A DNA stretch of 64,000 nucleotides from Streptomyces neyagawaensis (GCF_023516595.1 NZ_JAMGBG010000001.1:310001-374000); one strand, 5' to 3'. Shown: positions 18,251-28,840, counted from the stretch's first letter. The notes: generated by a model not told the origin, from the letters alone. Made by a program: numbers and translations.

Positions 18251-18293
18251 GGAACGGTCCGTCGAGGGACGGGTTCCGGTCCGCCGCTCGGAA

Positions 18294-18307
18294 TGGGAGC
18301 GCTCCCA
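18294..18307. promoter_or_regulatory. CebR-type operator
   Basis: TGGGAGCGCTCCCA, a perfect 14-bp match to the palindrome bound by the cellobiose/cellotriose-responsive LacI-family repressor CebR. It lies about 17 bp downstream of the predicted -10 element of the LPMO promoter, where binding would block transcription. Confidence 0.88.
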
Positions 18308-18323
18308 CCCCCACCTGCTTCGG

Positions 18324-18352
18324 AAGCTAGCGCGAAGTGGTTCGGTTGTAAA
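18324..18352 (-). promoter_or_regulatory. Predicted LPMO promoter
   Basis: On the minus strand TTTACA (18352-18347), 17-bp spacer, TAGCTT (18329-18324). The CebR box lies just downstream of the expected start point, and the transcript would carry a leader of roughly 200 nt. Confidence 0.55.
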
Positions 18353-18413
18353 CCGCTGGCGCAAGAAGGCGAAGGTGGACGCGTCGGAGGGCCGCTCGCC
18401 CCGGCGCACGGCG

Positions 18414-18449
18414 GAGGGCCGCACCCCCGTCGCCGGGGATGCGGCCCTC
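18414..18449 (-). terminator. acnA terminator
   Basis: Perfect 10-bp stem GAGGGCCGCA / TGCGGCCCTC with an inner CCCC/GGGG pair, 20 nt beyond the aconitase stop. Confidence 0.85.
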
Positions 18450-18468
18450 AACTGCCTTACTTGATCGT

Positions 18469-21273
<2,805 letters not shown>

Positions 21274-21315
21274 GCACCCCTTACCGGGGTGGCGGCCGCA
21301 GTGCGCCTCGGCAGA

Positions 21316-21333
21316 TATCTCGATGTCGAGATA
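21316..21333. promoter_or_regulatory. TamR/PecS-like palindrome TATCTCGA-TG-TCGAGATA
   Basis: Eight-bp perfect arms around a 2-bp centre, the layout of MarR-family PecS/UrtR/TamR sites. TamR of S. coelicolor is known to act on the aconitase promoter, so this is its likely site. It is about 130 nt upstream of the acnA start. Confidence 0.6.
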
Positions 21334-21551
21334 ACTCTAGTACATAGGCGCGGACAGGTCATGCCCGGGCGGATGTGGCGTGCGCCAATGTCCGGACGGA
21401 AGGGGCGGGCCTCGGTGCGCGCCGGGCAGAAGTGGCCGGGCTTGAAGTCGGCGAGCGGCCGGGCCCGAGGTCGGGGACAGGCGCGTCCGAGCTCGGCAGG
21501 CGGAGGCGTCCGGGGCGGGCGAGCGGGGTGCGGCCGTCACGCTGGGTCCAC

Positions 21552-21780
21552 GGTCAGCGGGCAGGTGGCGACTGCGGCCGGGTGAGCGGCTGGGTCAGCG
21601 GGCGGTGGCGGCTGCGGCCGGGTCAGCGGGCGGTGGCAACTGCGGGCGGGTGAGCGACCGGGTCAGCGGGCGGTGGCAACTGCGGCCGGGTGAGCGACCG
21701 GGTCAGCGGGCGGTGGCGACTACGGCCGGGTGAGCGACCGGGTCAGCGGGCGGTGGCAACTACGGCCGGGTGAGCCGTGG
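21552..21780. repeat. 40-bp tandem repeat array
   Basis: Direct repeats starting GGTCAGCGGGCGGTGGC at 21552, 21593, 21621, 21661, 21701 and 21741. Three full 40-bp copies (21621-21740) are nearly identical, the first is 41 bp, the second is truncated to 28 bp and the last diverges at its end. Variation is confined mainly to CAACTGC/CGACTAC positions. There are no spacers, and 40 bp is not a coding period. The rest of the 724-nt gap 21187-21910 holds the acnA promoter sites; 21340-21550 shows nothing further. Confidence 0.9.
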
Positions 21781-21910
21781 TGTCCGCGGCCGGCGGTGGC
21801 AGACGACGAGCCGGCGGCGGTGTGTTCCGGCGAACTCCGCGCGTTCGGCCATCAGTTCGTCGAGTCGGGGTATCCGGAAGGCGTCAGTGACCCTTCGAGG
21901 GGAGGCTTGG

Positions 21911-22114
21911 ATGCCGCTCACCTTTCGCAAGAGCTTCCGGATCCTGCCGGGCGTGCGCCTGAACATCAACAAGCGCTCGTGGTCCATCACCACCGGTGGC
22001 GACCACGGGCCACGCCACACCCGCAGCAGCACAGGACGCCGTACGACCTCCATGGACCTGCCCGGCCCCTTCGGCTGGCGCCGCACACGCTCGACCCGGT
22101 CGCGCCGGGGGTGA
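21911..22114 (+). CDS. DUF4236 small protein
   Basis: A 67-residue basic protein beginning MPLTFRKSFRILPGVRLN, the characteristic opening of DUF4236, followed by a Gly/Arg/Thr-rich tail. ATG at 21911 has GGGGAGG 5 nt upstream. Longer frames opening at 21770 run through the end of the tandem array and have no ribosome site. It is isolated on the plus strand. Function of DUF4236 is unknown. The C-terminus ends RSRRG and lacks the second Gly-rich repeat usual for the family, so it may be a short version. Confidence 0.7.
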   Translation: MPLTFRKSFRILPGVRLNINKRSWSITTGGDHGPRHTRSSTGRRTTSMDLPGPFGWRRTRSTRSRRG

Positions 22115-22290
22115 CGGGGAGGGGCGGCGGTCGGGAGAGCCGCGCCGCACCCTCACAGGTCCGACCCGTCGTCCGTCGCGGACGGCCAGGGTCATCGCTC
22201 GACCCGACCCGTCGCCAGGCAAGGCCCGGCGGCGGCCCTGTGGGGCGTTCCCTCGTGTCCGCCTTCTCCGACCGCCCCGTCGGTCTCGCC

Positions 22291-22316
22291 GGCCCGGCGA
22301 GTCACCTCGCCGGGCC
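22291..22316. terminator. Bidirectional terminator
   Basis: Perfect 10-bp stem GGCCCGGCGA / TCGCCGGGCC with a 6-nt loop between the convergent DUF4236 gene and the membrane-protein gene. I see no gene in 22115-22443. Confidence 0.75.
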
Positions 22317-22443
22317 CCCTCCCGTTTCTGCCGTTCCTCGTCGTACGCCTCGCGTGCGGATGCGTGAGGGCGGCGGGACCGGGCAGCGCCCCCTCCCCCG
22401 TGTGGGGCCCTGCCCGTGCCGTGCCGCCCTCTTCGCGGCACCC

Positions 22444-23010
22444 TTATTTGCGCTGGCCGGCGGCCCACGCGGCGACGACGGTGACGATGACCGCGGCCGC
22501 CCCTCCCGCCATGAGGTCCAGCCCCGCGCGGCGCTTCGCGTCGTGCTCGCGGCGCCCGTGCAGCAGCGCCGCCAACGGCACACCGACGAAGGCGACCGCG
22601 ATGACGACGACACCGAGGACCACGGTCCACGGGGCGGGCGCGGCCGCGACGGCGACCGCCCCCATCGCGCCGGCCAGGGTCGCGAGATGACGGGCCACCC
22701 ACACTCCCCCGATGTGTGCCTGGCCCTCCTTCGTGTCCTCGCCGCCGCCCGCACCGGACCGTCGTTCCGAAGGCGTGCCGTCGCGTTCCGCGACCGCCGG
22801 TCCCGCGCGACGGCCGGTGGCGGCACCGATCGTATGAAGGACCCCTTCGCCTCCCACGGCGTCGACGCGGTGGTGGACGACGAGTTCCTCGTGGACGATG
22901 CGTTCCTCGTCCGGTACGCCGTCGGCCAGGTGATAGGCCACCAGTTCGGCGTCGGCCTCCTTCAACTGGCCGACGAGCACCGTCATGGCCTCGTTCTCCG
23001 ATTCATCCAT
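22444..23010 (-). CDS. Hypothetical membrane protein
   Basis: A 188-residue protein of unknown family. The N-terminal half (1-105) is hydrophilic and acidic, with the His-rich segment VHEELVVHHRVD. The C-terminal half has three hydrophobic segments (about 108-128, 128-150 and 165-185) separated by HGRREHDAKRR. ATG at 23010 follows AAAAGGGG. It lies downstream of the sigma-factor-like gene in the same direction, across a 144-nt spacer with a 12-bp inverted repeat, so it may belong to that regulatory unit. I do not recognise it further. Confidence 0.65.
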   Translation of the reverse strand: MDESENEAMTVLVGQLKEADAELVAYHLADGVPDEERIVHEELVVHHRVDAVGGEGVLHTIGAATGRRAGPAVAERDGTPSERRSGAGGGEDTKEGQAHIGGVWVARHLATLAGAMGAVAVAAAPAPWTVVLGVVVIAVAFVGVPLAALLHGRREHDAKRRAGLDLMAGGAAAVIVTVVAAWAAGQRK

Positions 23011-23065
23011 TCGAACCCCTTTTCCCCCGATCGTTGGGCTTGCCAGGGCCCGGGTAAGGCCCGCC

Positions 23066-23146
23066 CGGGGATCACGGTCTCTGGTCGCCTCCGCGGCTCG
23101 GGCCCGGGCCCGTCCGGGCGAAGGCCACCGGAATCCGTGATCCCCG
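23066..23146. repeat. Long inverted repeat between sigma-like gene and membrane-protein gene
   Basis: Perfect 12-bp arms CGGGGATCACGG (23066-23077) and CCGTGATCCCCG (23135-23146), enclosing a 57-nt GC-rich loop that itself can pair (GCCCGGGC repeats). It starts 9 nt after the sigma-like stop codon and may be a terminator or mRNA control element. Confidence 0.7.
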
Positions 23147-23154
23147 TACGCGCG

Positions 23155-23964
23155 CTACCCGCGGTGGCACCGCTGCCTCCCCGGGGCCCGGGCACCCTGG
23201 CGTGCCAGGTGCCGTCCGATCTTCCGTTCCGCCTTGTTGAGGGTGGCCGCGACCGTGCCCGGACGGATGCCGAGGATGTCGGCGGTCTCGTCCAGCGTCA
23301 TCTCCTTGACCCGCCGCAGCCAGAACACCTCGAACTGGCGTTCCGTCAACAGCTCCCTGACCATGCGGAGCGCGCGGCGGACCTCGTCGCGGCGGATGAC
23401 CTGCTCCGCGGTCGTGTCGCCGGTGGCGCGGTCGGGGAAGCGTTCGACGGGGACCTCGCGCGGATGGGTGCGCCGCAGGTCGGCGATCTGGTTGCGTACG
23501 GCGCGGATGGTGTAGCCGATCGCGGCCTTCTCTTCGAGCGGCGGCACGCGGGTGACCGCCGCGTGGCTCGCCACTTTGGCGAAGTAGCGGGCGTCCGGCG
23601 CGCCGACGCCGCGCGCCACGGCGTACGCGAAGCCCTCCGCCTCCAACAGCAGCCCCTGTTCGGGGGTGAGGGACCGCACCGGGCCGACGTCCGGCTCCGT
23701 ACGGGGATCCGGCACGGCGGTGGGCGGCGCGGTGGGGGGCACGGTGGTGGGCGGCGGCACCGCGACGGCGTCCGGGGCGGCGGCCCCGACCAGCGCCGCC
23801 ATGTCGTCACGCGCCGCCACGGGACTCGGCACGTCACCGTCGTCCGCCGCCGGACCGGTGTCCGTCCCGGTCTCGCCGCGCCGCTGTGGACCCGGCACCG
23901 GGGCGGCCGGCGGCGTGGTCTCGCACGGGACCCCGTCCACCGGCTCGGGTACCAGTCCGGTCAT
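23155..23964 (-). CDS. Sigma-70-family (ECF-like) sigma factor
   Basis: A 269-residue protein. Residues 1-80 are Pro/Ala/Asp-rich and probably disordered. RAVRNQIADLRR resembles region 2.4, and the C-terminal helix-turn-helix (about 195-262; LTERQFEVFWLRRV, DETADILGIRPGTVAATLNKAERKI) is a clear sigma region 4. Region 2.1-2.3 is poorly conserved, so it may be an atypical ECF factor or a regulator using a sigma-4 domain. ATG at 23964 has AGGAGG 4 nt upstream; the frame opening at 24090 has none. No classical anti-sigma gene is obvious, but two small membrane-protein genes flank it. Confidence 0.75.
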   Translation of the reverse strand: MTGLVPEPVDGVPCETTPPAAPVPGPQRRGETGTDTGPAADDGDVPSPVAARDDMAALVGAAAPDAVAVPPPTTVPPTAPPTAVPDPRTEPDVGPVRSLTPEQGLLLEAEGFAYAVARGVGAPDARYFAKVASHAAVTRVPPLEEKAAIGYTIRAVRNQIADLRRTHPREVPVERFPDRATGDTTAEQVIRRDEVRRALRMVRELLTERQFEVFWLRRVKEMTLDETADILGIRPGTVAATLNKAERKIGRHLARQGARAPGRQRCHRG

Positions 23965-24097
23965 ACTTCCTCCTGGTGTTGCGGAGCTTGCGCTGCGGGT
24001 CGTTTCACTGGGGAATCGGGGCAGCCGGAGGGTTGTCTTTACGCCCTGCGCCGAATGCCACCCCGCAGGGCGCAACTCGCTTCGCGTCAAGGGAAGT

Positions 24098-24403
24098 TCA
24101 CCCCACCGAGCGGCGCACTCGGGCGCGCCGGGAAGCGCGTACGCGGCGCGCGAGCCGGGTCGCGGCCACGAAGAGGGCCGTCGCCAACGCGACCCCCGCG
24201 GAGGCCATGGAGCCGTCGTGGACCACCGCGTACTGGTGGACCGCGGACGCCAGCGCCCCGGTGCCGCCGACCGCGAACAGCCCGGCGGCGGTGGCGTATC
24301 CGCTCTCCATCCGCCGGTCGATGCGGTCCAGGCGGGCCGCCATCTCGGCGAGTTCGGCGACGGAGGCCCGCGTTCCGGCGGGGCGGGACGGGAGGTCGGT
24401 CAT
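24098..24403 (-). CDS. Small hypothetical membrane protein
   Basis: A 101-residue protein with an N-terminal amphipathic segment (VAELAEMAARLDRIDRRM), two hydrophobic stretches (about 38-55 and 66-82) and a very basic C-terminus (RRVRASRRARVRR). ATG at 24403 is preceded by AGGAG at 6 nt. It is upstream of the sigma-like gene with a 133-nt gap. Unknown family; a membrane tether or anti-sigma role would be speculation. Confidence 0.6.
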   Translation of the reverse strand: MTDLPSRPAGTRASVAELAEMAARLDRIDRRMESGYATAAGLFAVGGTGALASAVHQYAVVHDGSMASAGVALATALFVAATRLARRVRASRRARVRRSVG

Positions 24404-24593
24404 GGTGGGCTCCTGGCGTCGGGGACCGTCACGGCATCGCGGCCGGGCTCGGCCCGCGCGACGTCCGCACCCTCCATCGCCGTTCGGAGCACACTTCCGT
24501 TACTCCTCCGGAGAGAAGTGGCATCCCTCACACAGGAGTACGGGCGACACAGGCCACCCTCCCACCCGAACGGCCCACCCGAACGTCATGCGC

Positions 24594-24609
24594 ATCTCAT
24601 ATCTGAGAT
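24594..24609. promoter_or_regulatory. Palindrome at the HTH-MurA start
   Basis: ATCTCA-TATC-TGAGAT ends 11 nt before the ATG at 24621. No ribosome site is present between it and the ATG, and TAGCCT at 24609-24614 is a possible -10 element for a leaderless message. A likely target for the encoded XRE domain. Confidence 0.55.
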
Positions 24610-24620
24610 AGCCTCACCGC

Positions 24621-26150
24621 ATGACCGACGACTACCTCGTACGCATCGGCAGGCTCATCCGTGACGCCCGACAGCATCGTGGCTGGACACAGTCGCAGTT
24701 GGCGGAGGCTCTGGGGACGAGTCAGAGCGCGGTGAACCGTATCGAGCGCGGCAACCAGAACATCAGCCTTGAGATGATCGCTCGCATCGGTGAGGCCCTG
24801 GACAGCGAGATCGTCTCACTGGGCTACGCGGGTCCGATGCATCTGCGGGTGGTCGGCGGGCGCCGGCTCTCCGGTTCGATCGATGTGAAGACCAGCAAGA
24901 ACGCGTGTGTCGCACTGCTGTGCGCCTCCTTGTTGAACAAGGGGCGCACGGTGCTGCGCCGGGTGGCCCGGATCGAGGAGGTGTACCGCCTGCTGGAGGT
25001 GCTCGGCTCCATCGGCGTCCGCACCCGCTGGATCAACGACGGCGTCGACCTGGAGATCGTGCCGCCGGCCGAGCTGGACCTGGCGGCGATCGACGCGGAG
25101 GCGGCCCGCCGCACCCGGTCGATCATCATGTTCCTCGGCCCGCTGCTGCACCGCATGGACCACTTCAAGCTGCCGTACGCGGGCGGTTGCGACCTCGGTA
25201 CGCGGACCATCGAGCCGCACATGATCGCGCTGCGCCGGTTCGGGCTGGACATCACCGCGACCGAGGGGCTGTACCACGCCGAGGTGGACCGGTCCGTGAC
25301 GCCGGGCCGCCCGATCGTGCTGACCGAGCGCGGCGACACGGTGACCGAGAACGCGCTGCTCGCCGCGGCCCGCCACAACGGTGTGACCGTCATCCGCAAC
25401 GCCTCGTCCAACTACATGGTCCAGGACCTGTGCTTCTTCCTGGAGGCGCTCGGCGTCCGGGTCGAGGGCATCGGCACGACCACGCTCACGGTGCACGGCG
25501 TGCCGCACATCGACGCGGACGTCGACTACTCCCCCTCCGAGGACCCGGTCGAGGCGATGAGCCTGCTCGCCGCGGCGGTCGTCACCGAGTCGGAGCTGAC
25601 GGTGCGCCGGGTGCCGATCGAGTTCCTGGAGATCGAGCTGGCGGTCCTGGAGGAGATGGGCCTCGACCACGACCGCACGACGGAGTACTTCGCCGACAAC
25701 GGCCGTACGCGTCTGGTGGACCTCACGGTCCGGCCCTCGAAGCTCTCGGCGCCGATCGACAAGATCCACCCGATGCCGTTCCCCGGCCTGAACATCGACA
25801 ACGTCCCGTTCTTCGCGGCCATCGCCGCCGTCGCCCAGGGCAAGACCCTCATCCACGACTGGGTGTACGACAACCGGGCGATCTACCTCACCGACCTCAA
25901 CCGTCTCGGTGGCCGCCTCCAACTCCTCGACCCGCACCGGGTGCTCGTCGAGGGCCCGACCCGCTGGCGCGCCGCCGAGATGATGTGCCCGCCGGCCCTG
26001 CGCCCCGCCGTGGTCGTCCTCCTCGCGATGATGGCCGCCGAGGGCACGTCCGTCCTCCGCAACGTCTATGTCATCAACCGCGGTTACGAGGAGCTCGCGG
26101 AGCGCCTCAACACGGTGGGGGCCCAGATCGAGACCTTCCGGGACATCTGA
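24621..26150 (+). CDS. MurA-like enolpyruvyl transferase with N-terminal XRE helix-turn-helix
   Basis: A 509-residue fusion. Residues 5-60 are a Cro/C1-type HTH (IGRLIRDARQHRGWTQSQLAEAL, then SQSAVNRIERG). Residues about 72-509 are an EPSP synthase-fold UDP-N-acetylglucosamine 1-carboxyvinyltransferase. Catalytic Cys is retained (Cys190 in GGCDLG), as are the substrate-binding Lys-Asn (TSKNA, 93-94) and the R-rich closing region. It should add enolpyruvate from PEP to UDP-GlcNAc, or act as a UDP-GlcNAc-sensing regulator. It is probably the second MurA paralogue of Streptomyces (SCO5998-like by synteny), not the essential housekeeping copy. Start is ATG 24621 without ribosome site, possibly leaderless. 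Confidence 0.88.
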   Translation: MTDDYLVRIGRLIRDARQHRGWTQSQLAEALGTSQSAVNRIERGNQNISLEMIARIGEALDSEIVSLGYAGPMHLRVVGGRRLSGSIDVKTSKNACVALLCASLLNKGRTVLRRVARIEEVYRLLEVLGSIGVRTRWINDGVDLEIVPPAELDLAAIDAEAARRTRSIIMFLGPLLHRMDHFKLPYAGGCDLGTRTIEPHMIALRRFGLDITATEGLYHAEVDRSVTPGRPIVLTERGDTVTENALLAAARHNGVTVIRNASSNYMVQDLCFFLEALGVRVEGIGTTTLTVHGVPHIDADVDYSPSEDPVEAMSLLAAAVVTESELTVRRVPIEFLEIELAVLEEMGLDHDRTTEYFADNGRTRLVDLTVRPSKLSAPIDKIHPMPFPGLNIDNVPFFAAIAAVAQGKTLIHDWVYDNRAIYLTDLNRLGGRLQLLDPHRVLVEGPTRWRAAEMMCPPALRPAVVVLLAMMAAEGTSVLRNVYVINRGYEELAERLNTVGAQIETFRDI

Positions 26151-26278
26151 GCGCCACGCGGCCGGGACCGCCGTCAGCCGGGGAGTCGCGCGACGGGGCG
26201 GTGGTCTGGGTCGCCGGATGCAGGTCGGGGGCGGCCCTCGGAAGAAGGACTCCACGGGCCACCCCCGACTCAGGTCGT

Positions 26279-26503
26279 TCACGCCGCTGTTCGGCGTACG
26301 ACCTCCGCGACCTCGTAGCCCGCCTCGACGATGGCCGCGCGTACGGCGGCGTCCTCGATCCGGTCTCCCGAGACGATCACCAGGCCCGATCTGACGTCGA
26401 CGTCGACGGCCGTGACGCCGGCCACGCGTACAACCTCCTCGGTGATGCTCGTGGCGCAGCGGCCGCAGGTCATTCCGTCCACGGTGAAGATCTTGTCCGC
26501 CAT
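26279..26503 (-). CDS. CopZ-like heavy-metal-binding protein
   Basis: A 74-residue HMA-domain protein with the metal motif MTCGRC and the beta-alpha-beta-beta-alpha-beta pattern of copper chaperones, ending in EAGYEV. It would bind Cu(I) in the cytosol and hand it to a P-type ATPase, but no ATPase gene is adjacent. ATG at 26503 has AGGAG 7 nt upstream. It opens a run of metal-associated genes that extends to the CsoR-type operator at 34.4 kb. Confidence 0.9.
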   Translation of the reverse strand: MADKIFTVDGMTCGRCATSITEEVVRVAGVTAVDVDVRSGLVIVSGDRIEDAAVRAAIVEAGYEVAEVVRRTAA

Positions 26504-26600
26504 CGGGTCGCTCCTGTCCTTCTCCTCCCCGGGCCGCCCCCCGAGGGGCCGGCGACGCCGGGGCGTGTGGCACGGGGTACGGCCCGGCGGCCCGCGGTGT

Positions 26601-26750
26601 TCAGGACGCGATGATCGTCGCGTATCTGCCCCGGTAGGCGCCGGACGCGTGGATCGGTGCGGTGAGGCGCTCGGCGTCGGTTTCGACCGCCCGTCTGATC
26701 ACCACGCCGAATGCCCTTCGCGGGTCGGCGTTCTTCGTTCCGGTGAACAT
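26601..26750 (-). pseudogene. Truncated GNAT N-terminus (49 codons)
   Basis: A short frame beginning at ATG 26750 after GGGGGAAGG encodes MFTGTKNADPRRAFG, then VVIRRAVETDAERL and SGAYRGRYATIIAS before a stop. The middle resembles the first strand-helix unit of GNAT acetyltransferases (IRxAxxxDAxxL), but the acetyl-CoA loop is missing. Probably a remnant, or a chance small ORF; the next intact GNAT is divergent at 26873. Confidence 0.45.
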
Positions 26751-26781
26751 GGGCCTTCCCCCTTCCCCACTCCGGTGCCAC

Positions 26782-26802
26782 TATTGCATGCTGAATGCAA
26801 TA
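26782..26802. promoter_or_regulatory. Inverted repeat TATTGCAT-n5-ATGCAATA
   Basis: Perfect 8-bp arms with a 5-bp spacer in the gap between the GNAT remnant and the intact divergent GNAT gene. AT-rich against the background, hence likely an operator or promoter. No cognate regulator is adjacent. Confidence 0.6.
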
Positions 26803-26872
26803 ACACATGGTGGGCAATAGGGGGATTCGTGGGACGTGGCTGCCGCGGCACCGCGGAGGTGGTGACGGACCG

Positions 26873-27448
26873 ATGAACGTTCAGGTTTTCCGTGGCGCCG
26901 ACAGCCTCGCCCACGCCGACGCACTGCGCTCCGTCTACGTCGACGTCTTCTGTGCCCCGCCCTGGAACGAGGACGAGGGCATGGGGGACACGTTCGTGCG
27001 GCGGTTGGCGGCGGATGCCACGAGGGGTGGGTTCACCGCGGCGCTCGCGTTCGCCGGCGCGGAGGTCGCCGGGTTCGCCACCGCGTGGACCACCGGGACG
27101 CCCTTCCCCACCGGCCGCTGCTACCCACAGGTCGCCGCCGGTCTGGGACCCGAGTGCACCGCCGACTGGCTGTGCGGGGCCCTCGAGATCGACGAGCTGG
27201 CCGTACGGCCGGGCGCCCGGGGCCGCGGCGTCGCCGGTGAACTCCTGGCAGCCGTCACCGCGGACGCGCCCGGGGGACGCTCCTGGCTGCTGACGTCCGC
27301 CCGTTCGCCCCGCGCCGTGTCCTTCTACCGCCACCGGGACTGGACCCAGGCGACGCACCCCTCTCCCGACGGTCAGGGCATCGTCGTCTTCCTGGGCCCC
27401 CACCACCCGGCCCGCACCCTGGCGGCGCTCCCGTCCCCGCCGCCGTGA
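26873..27448 (+). CDS. GNAT-family N-acetyltransferase
   Basis: A 191-residue predicted acetyl-CoA-dependent acetyltransferase. The core acetyl-CoA loop is VRPGARGRGVAGELL (Q/RxxGxG/A type), preceded by the ELAV strand and followed by a C-terminal region with FYRHRDW. ATG at 26873 has GGAGG 13 nt upstream, farther than ideal; the frame extends to 26807 without support. Substrate unknown; small-molecule or antibiotic acetylation is typical of such stand-alone members. Confidence 0.82.
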   Translation: MNVQVFRGADSLAHADALRSVYVDVFCAPPWNEDEGMGDTFVRRLAADATRGGFTAALAFAGAEVAGFATAWTTGTPFPTGRCYPQVAAGLGPECTADWLCGALEIDELAVRPGARGRGVAGELLAAVTADAPGGRSWLLTSARSPRAVSFYRHRDWTQATHPSPDGQGIVVFLGPHHPARTLAALPSPPP

Positions 27449-27519
27449 ACCGTTGACGGCGGGGACAGTGGTGACTGCGGGGGCAGTGGCGATACCCGCC
27501 GCTCGCCGACCCGCGAACG

Positions 27520-28170
27520 TCAGCTCTTGTCGAGCATCTTGTTCATCTGCTTGATCTCGGCGGTCTGGGCCGTGATGACGTCCTCGGCGAGGTCGATCGC
27601 GGGGGCGTACTTCCCCTCCGCCTGCTCGGTCTCGGCCATCTCGACGGCACCTTCGTGGTGTTCGACCATCAGCTTCAGGAACTTCTCGTCGAAGGCGGCG
27701 CCGGACGCCTTCTCCAGGTCGGCCATGTCCTCGGCGCTCATCATGCCGGGCATGCCGGACGACATGCCGTGCCCCATGCCGGCCATGTCCTCGGGGACCT
27801 TCTCGCCCCAGGCGGTGAGCCAGCCGGACATCGTCTCGATCTCCGGGTCCTGGGCGCCCTTGATCTTGGTGGCGAGTTTCTTGACCTCCGGTGAGGCGGC
27901 GCGGCTGTCGGCGAGTTCGGCCATGTCCACGGCCTGGCGGTGGTGCTGGATCATCTCCTCGGCGAAGCCGACGTCCGCCTTGTTGTGGCCGCCCGCCCCG
28001 GCCTTGCCGGACGCACCGGACTTGGGGGAGCCGGACTCGGAGGCCATCGAGCCCATGTCGTGGCTGTTGCCGTCGCCGTCGCCACCGCCGCACGCGGTCA
28101 GGACGAGGGCGGCGGCACCGGCGGTGACGGTGAGGGCGGCACGACGGAGGAATCCGCGGGATGCGGTCAT
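27520..28170 (-). CDS. DUF305 lipoprotein
   Basis: Exported lipoprotein of 216 residues: basic signal, hydrophobic core and lipobox LTAC, then a Gly/Ser-rich tether (about 28-60) and two DUF305 repeats. Each repeat has the helical signature (MIQHHRQAVDMAEL; MVEHHEGAVEMAET), with paired His residues and many Met residues (GMGHGMSSGMPGMM) that could bind copper. DUF305 proteins are ferritin-like helical bundles frequently found with copper genes. ATG at 28170 has GGAG 7 nt upstream. Probably cotranscribed with the DUF6153 gene 100 nt upstream. Confidence 0.9.
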   Translation of the reverse strand: MTASRGFLRRAALTVTAGAAALVLTACGGGDGDGNSHDMGSMASESGSPKSGASGKAGAGGHNKADVGFAEEMIQHHRQAVDMAELADSRAASPEVKKLATKIKGAQDPEIETMSGWLTAWGEKVPEDMAGMGHGMSSGMPGMMSAEDMADLEKASGAAFDEKFLKLMVEHHEGAVEMAETEQAEGKYAPAIDLAEDVITAQTAEIKQMNKMLDKS

Positions 28171-28270
28171 GGTGGTACTCCTGCGTTGGTTCGGATCGAG
28201 AAGTCGGACGAGGGGCGTTCCGGGGCACGGCGCCGTGGCCCGGTGGGCGTGCGGCGGCGGGCGGGCTTCT

Positions 28271-28729
28271 CTAGATCCGCAGGAGTTGGAGTTCGGCGAG
28301 GGACGGTGGCGCGCGGCCGCCTTCGGGGCCGGAGCCCGTCAACGACGCCCACGCGTGCGCCCGTTCGGCCCACGTCACCACGTCGGGCACCAGCACGGGC
28401 ACCACGGCCGGGGCCTGGCCGACGGACGCCGAGGCGCAGGTCGGGTCCGCGTGGTGCGGATGCCCCGTACCGCCGTCGGTGTCGTGACCGCACGTCCCCG
28501 GCATCGACACCCGAACGGGCGCCTCCGTGCCCGCGCGCGTCGCGCTCGCCGTCATGCGGGCATGCCCGGCGGCGGTTTCGTGGGGTGCGGGGACCGGTCC
28601 GAGACCGTGCATGCCGAGCAGGCCCAGCAGCAGCGCGCACACGAGAAGGCCGCGGGCCCGCAGGGGCGGGCGCGGCCGGCGGTGCGGCGCTCCAAGGCCG
28701 GTCACGGCCTCGTCGTGGGCACGGTTCAT
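28271..28729 (-). CDS. DUF6153 membrane protein
   Basis: A 152-residue protein: Arg-rich cytoplasmic start, one hydrophobic helix (about 27-45, LLVCALLLGLLGMHGLG), and an extracytoplasmic His/Cys-bearing segment (TCGHDTDGGTGHPHHADPTC) that looks metal-binding. This layout matches DUF6153. ATG at 28729 follows AAGGGA. It sits between the DUF305 gene and the divergent BlaI regulator, so BlaI is a candidate controller. Confidence 0.75.
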   Translation of the reverse strand: MNRAHDEAVTGLGAPHRRPRPPLRARGLLVCALLLGLLGMHGLGPVPAPHETAAGHARMTASATRAGTEAPVRVSMPGTCGHDTDGGTGHPHHADPTCASASVGQAPAVVPVLVPDVVTWAERAHAWASLTGSGPEGGRAPPSLAELQLLRI

Positions 28730-28777
28730 GGGTCCCTTGCGTGTCGTGACGACCCCTGTGGGCAGGGCCGTCAGTTC

Positions 28778-28802
28778 TACTAACCTACTATGGACTTACG
28801 TA
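28778..28802. promoter_or_regulatory. Candidate BlaI-type operator
   Basis: AT-rich segment TACTAA-n13-TACGTA, including CTACTAACCTACTA, in the divergent gap between DUF6153 and blaI. The same half-sites TACTAA and TACGTA recur at 34288-34304 upstream of the DUF5134 gene. Confidence 0.4.
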
Positions 28803-28840
28803 TTGGTTGTGCACGTCGGGTGGGGCGAGGGAGTCAGGGC

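Noticed and set aside
21552..21780. CRISPR array
   Set aside because: The 40-bp units are directly adjacent with no variable spacers, and no cas gene is present.
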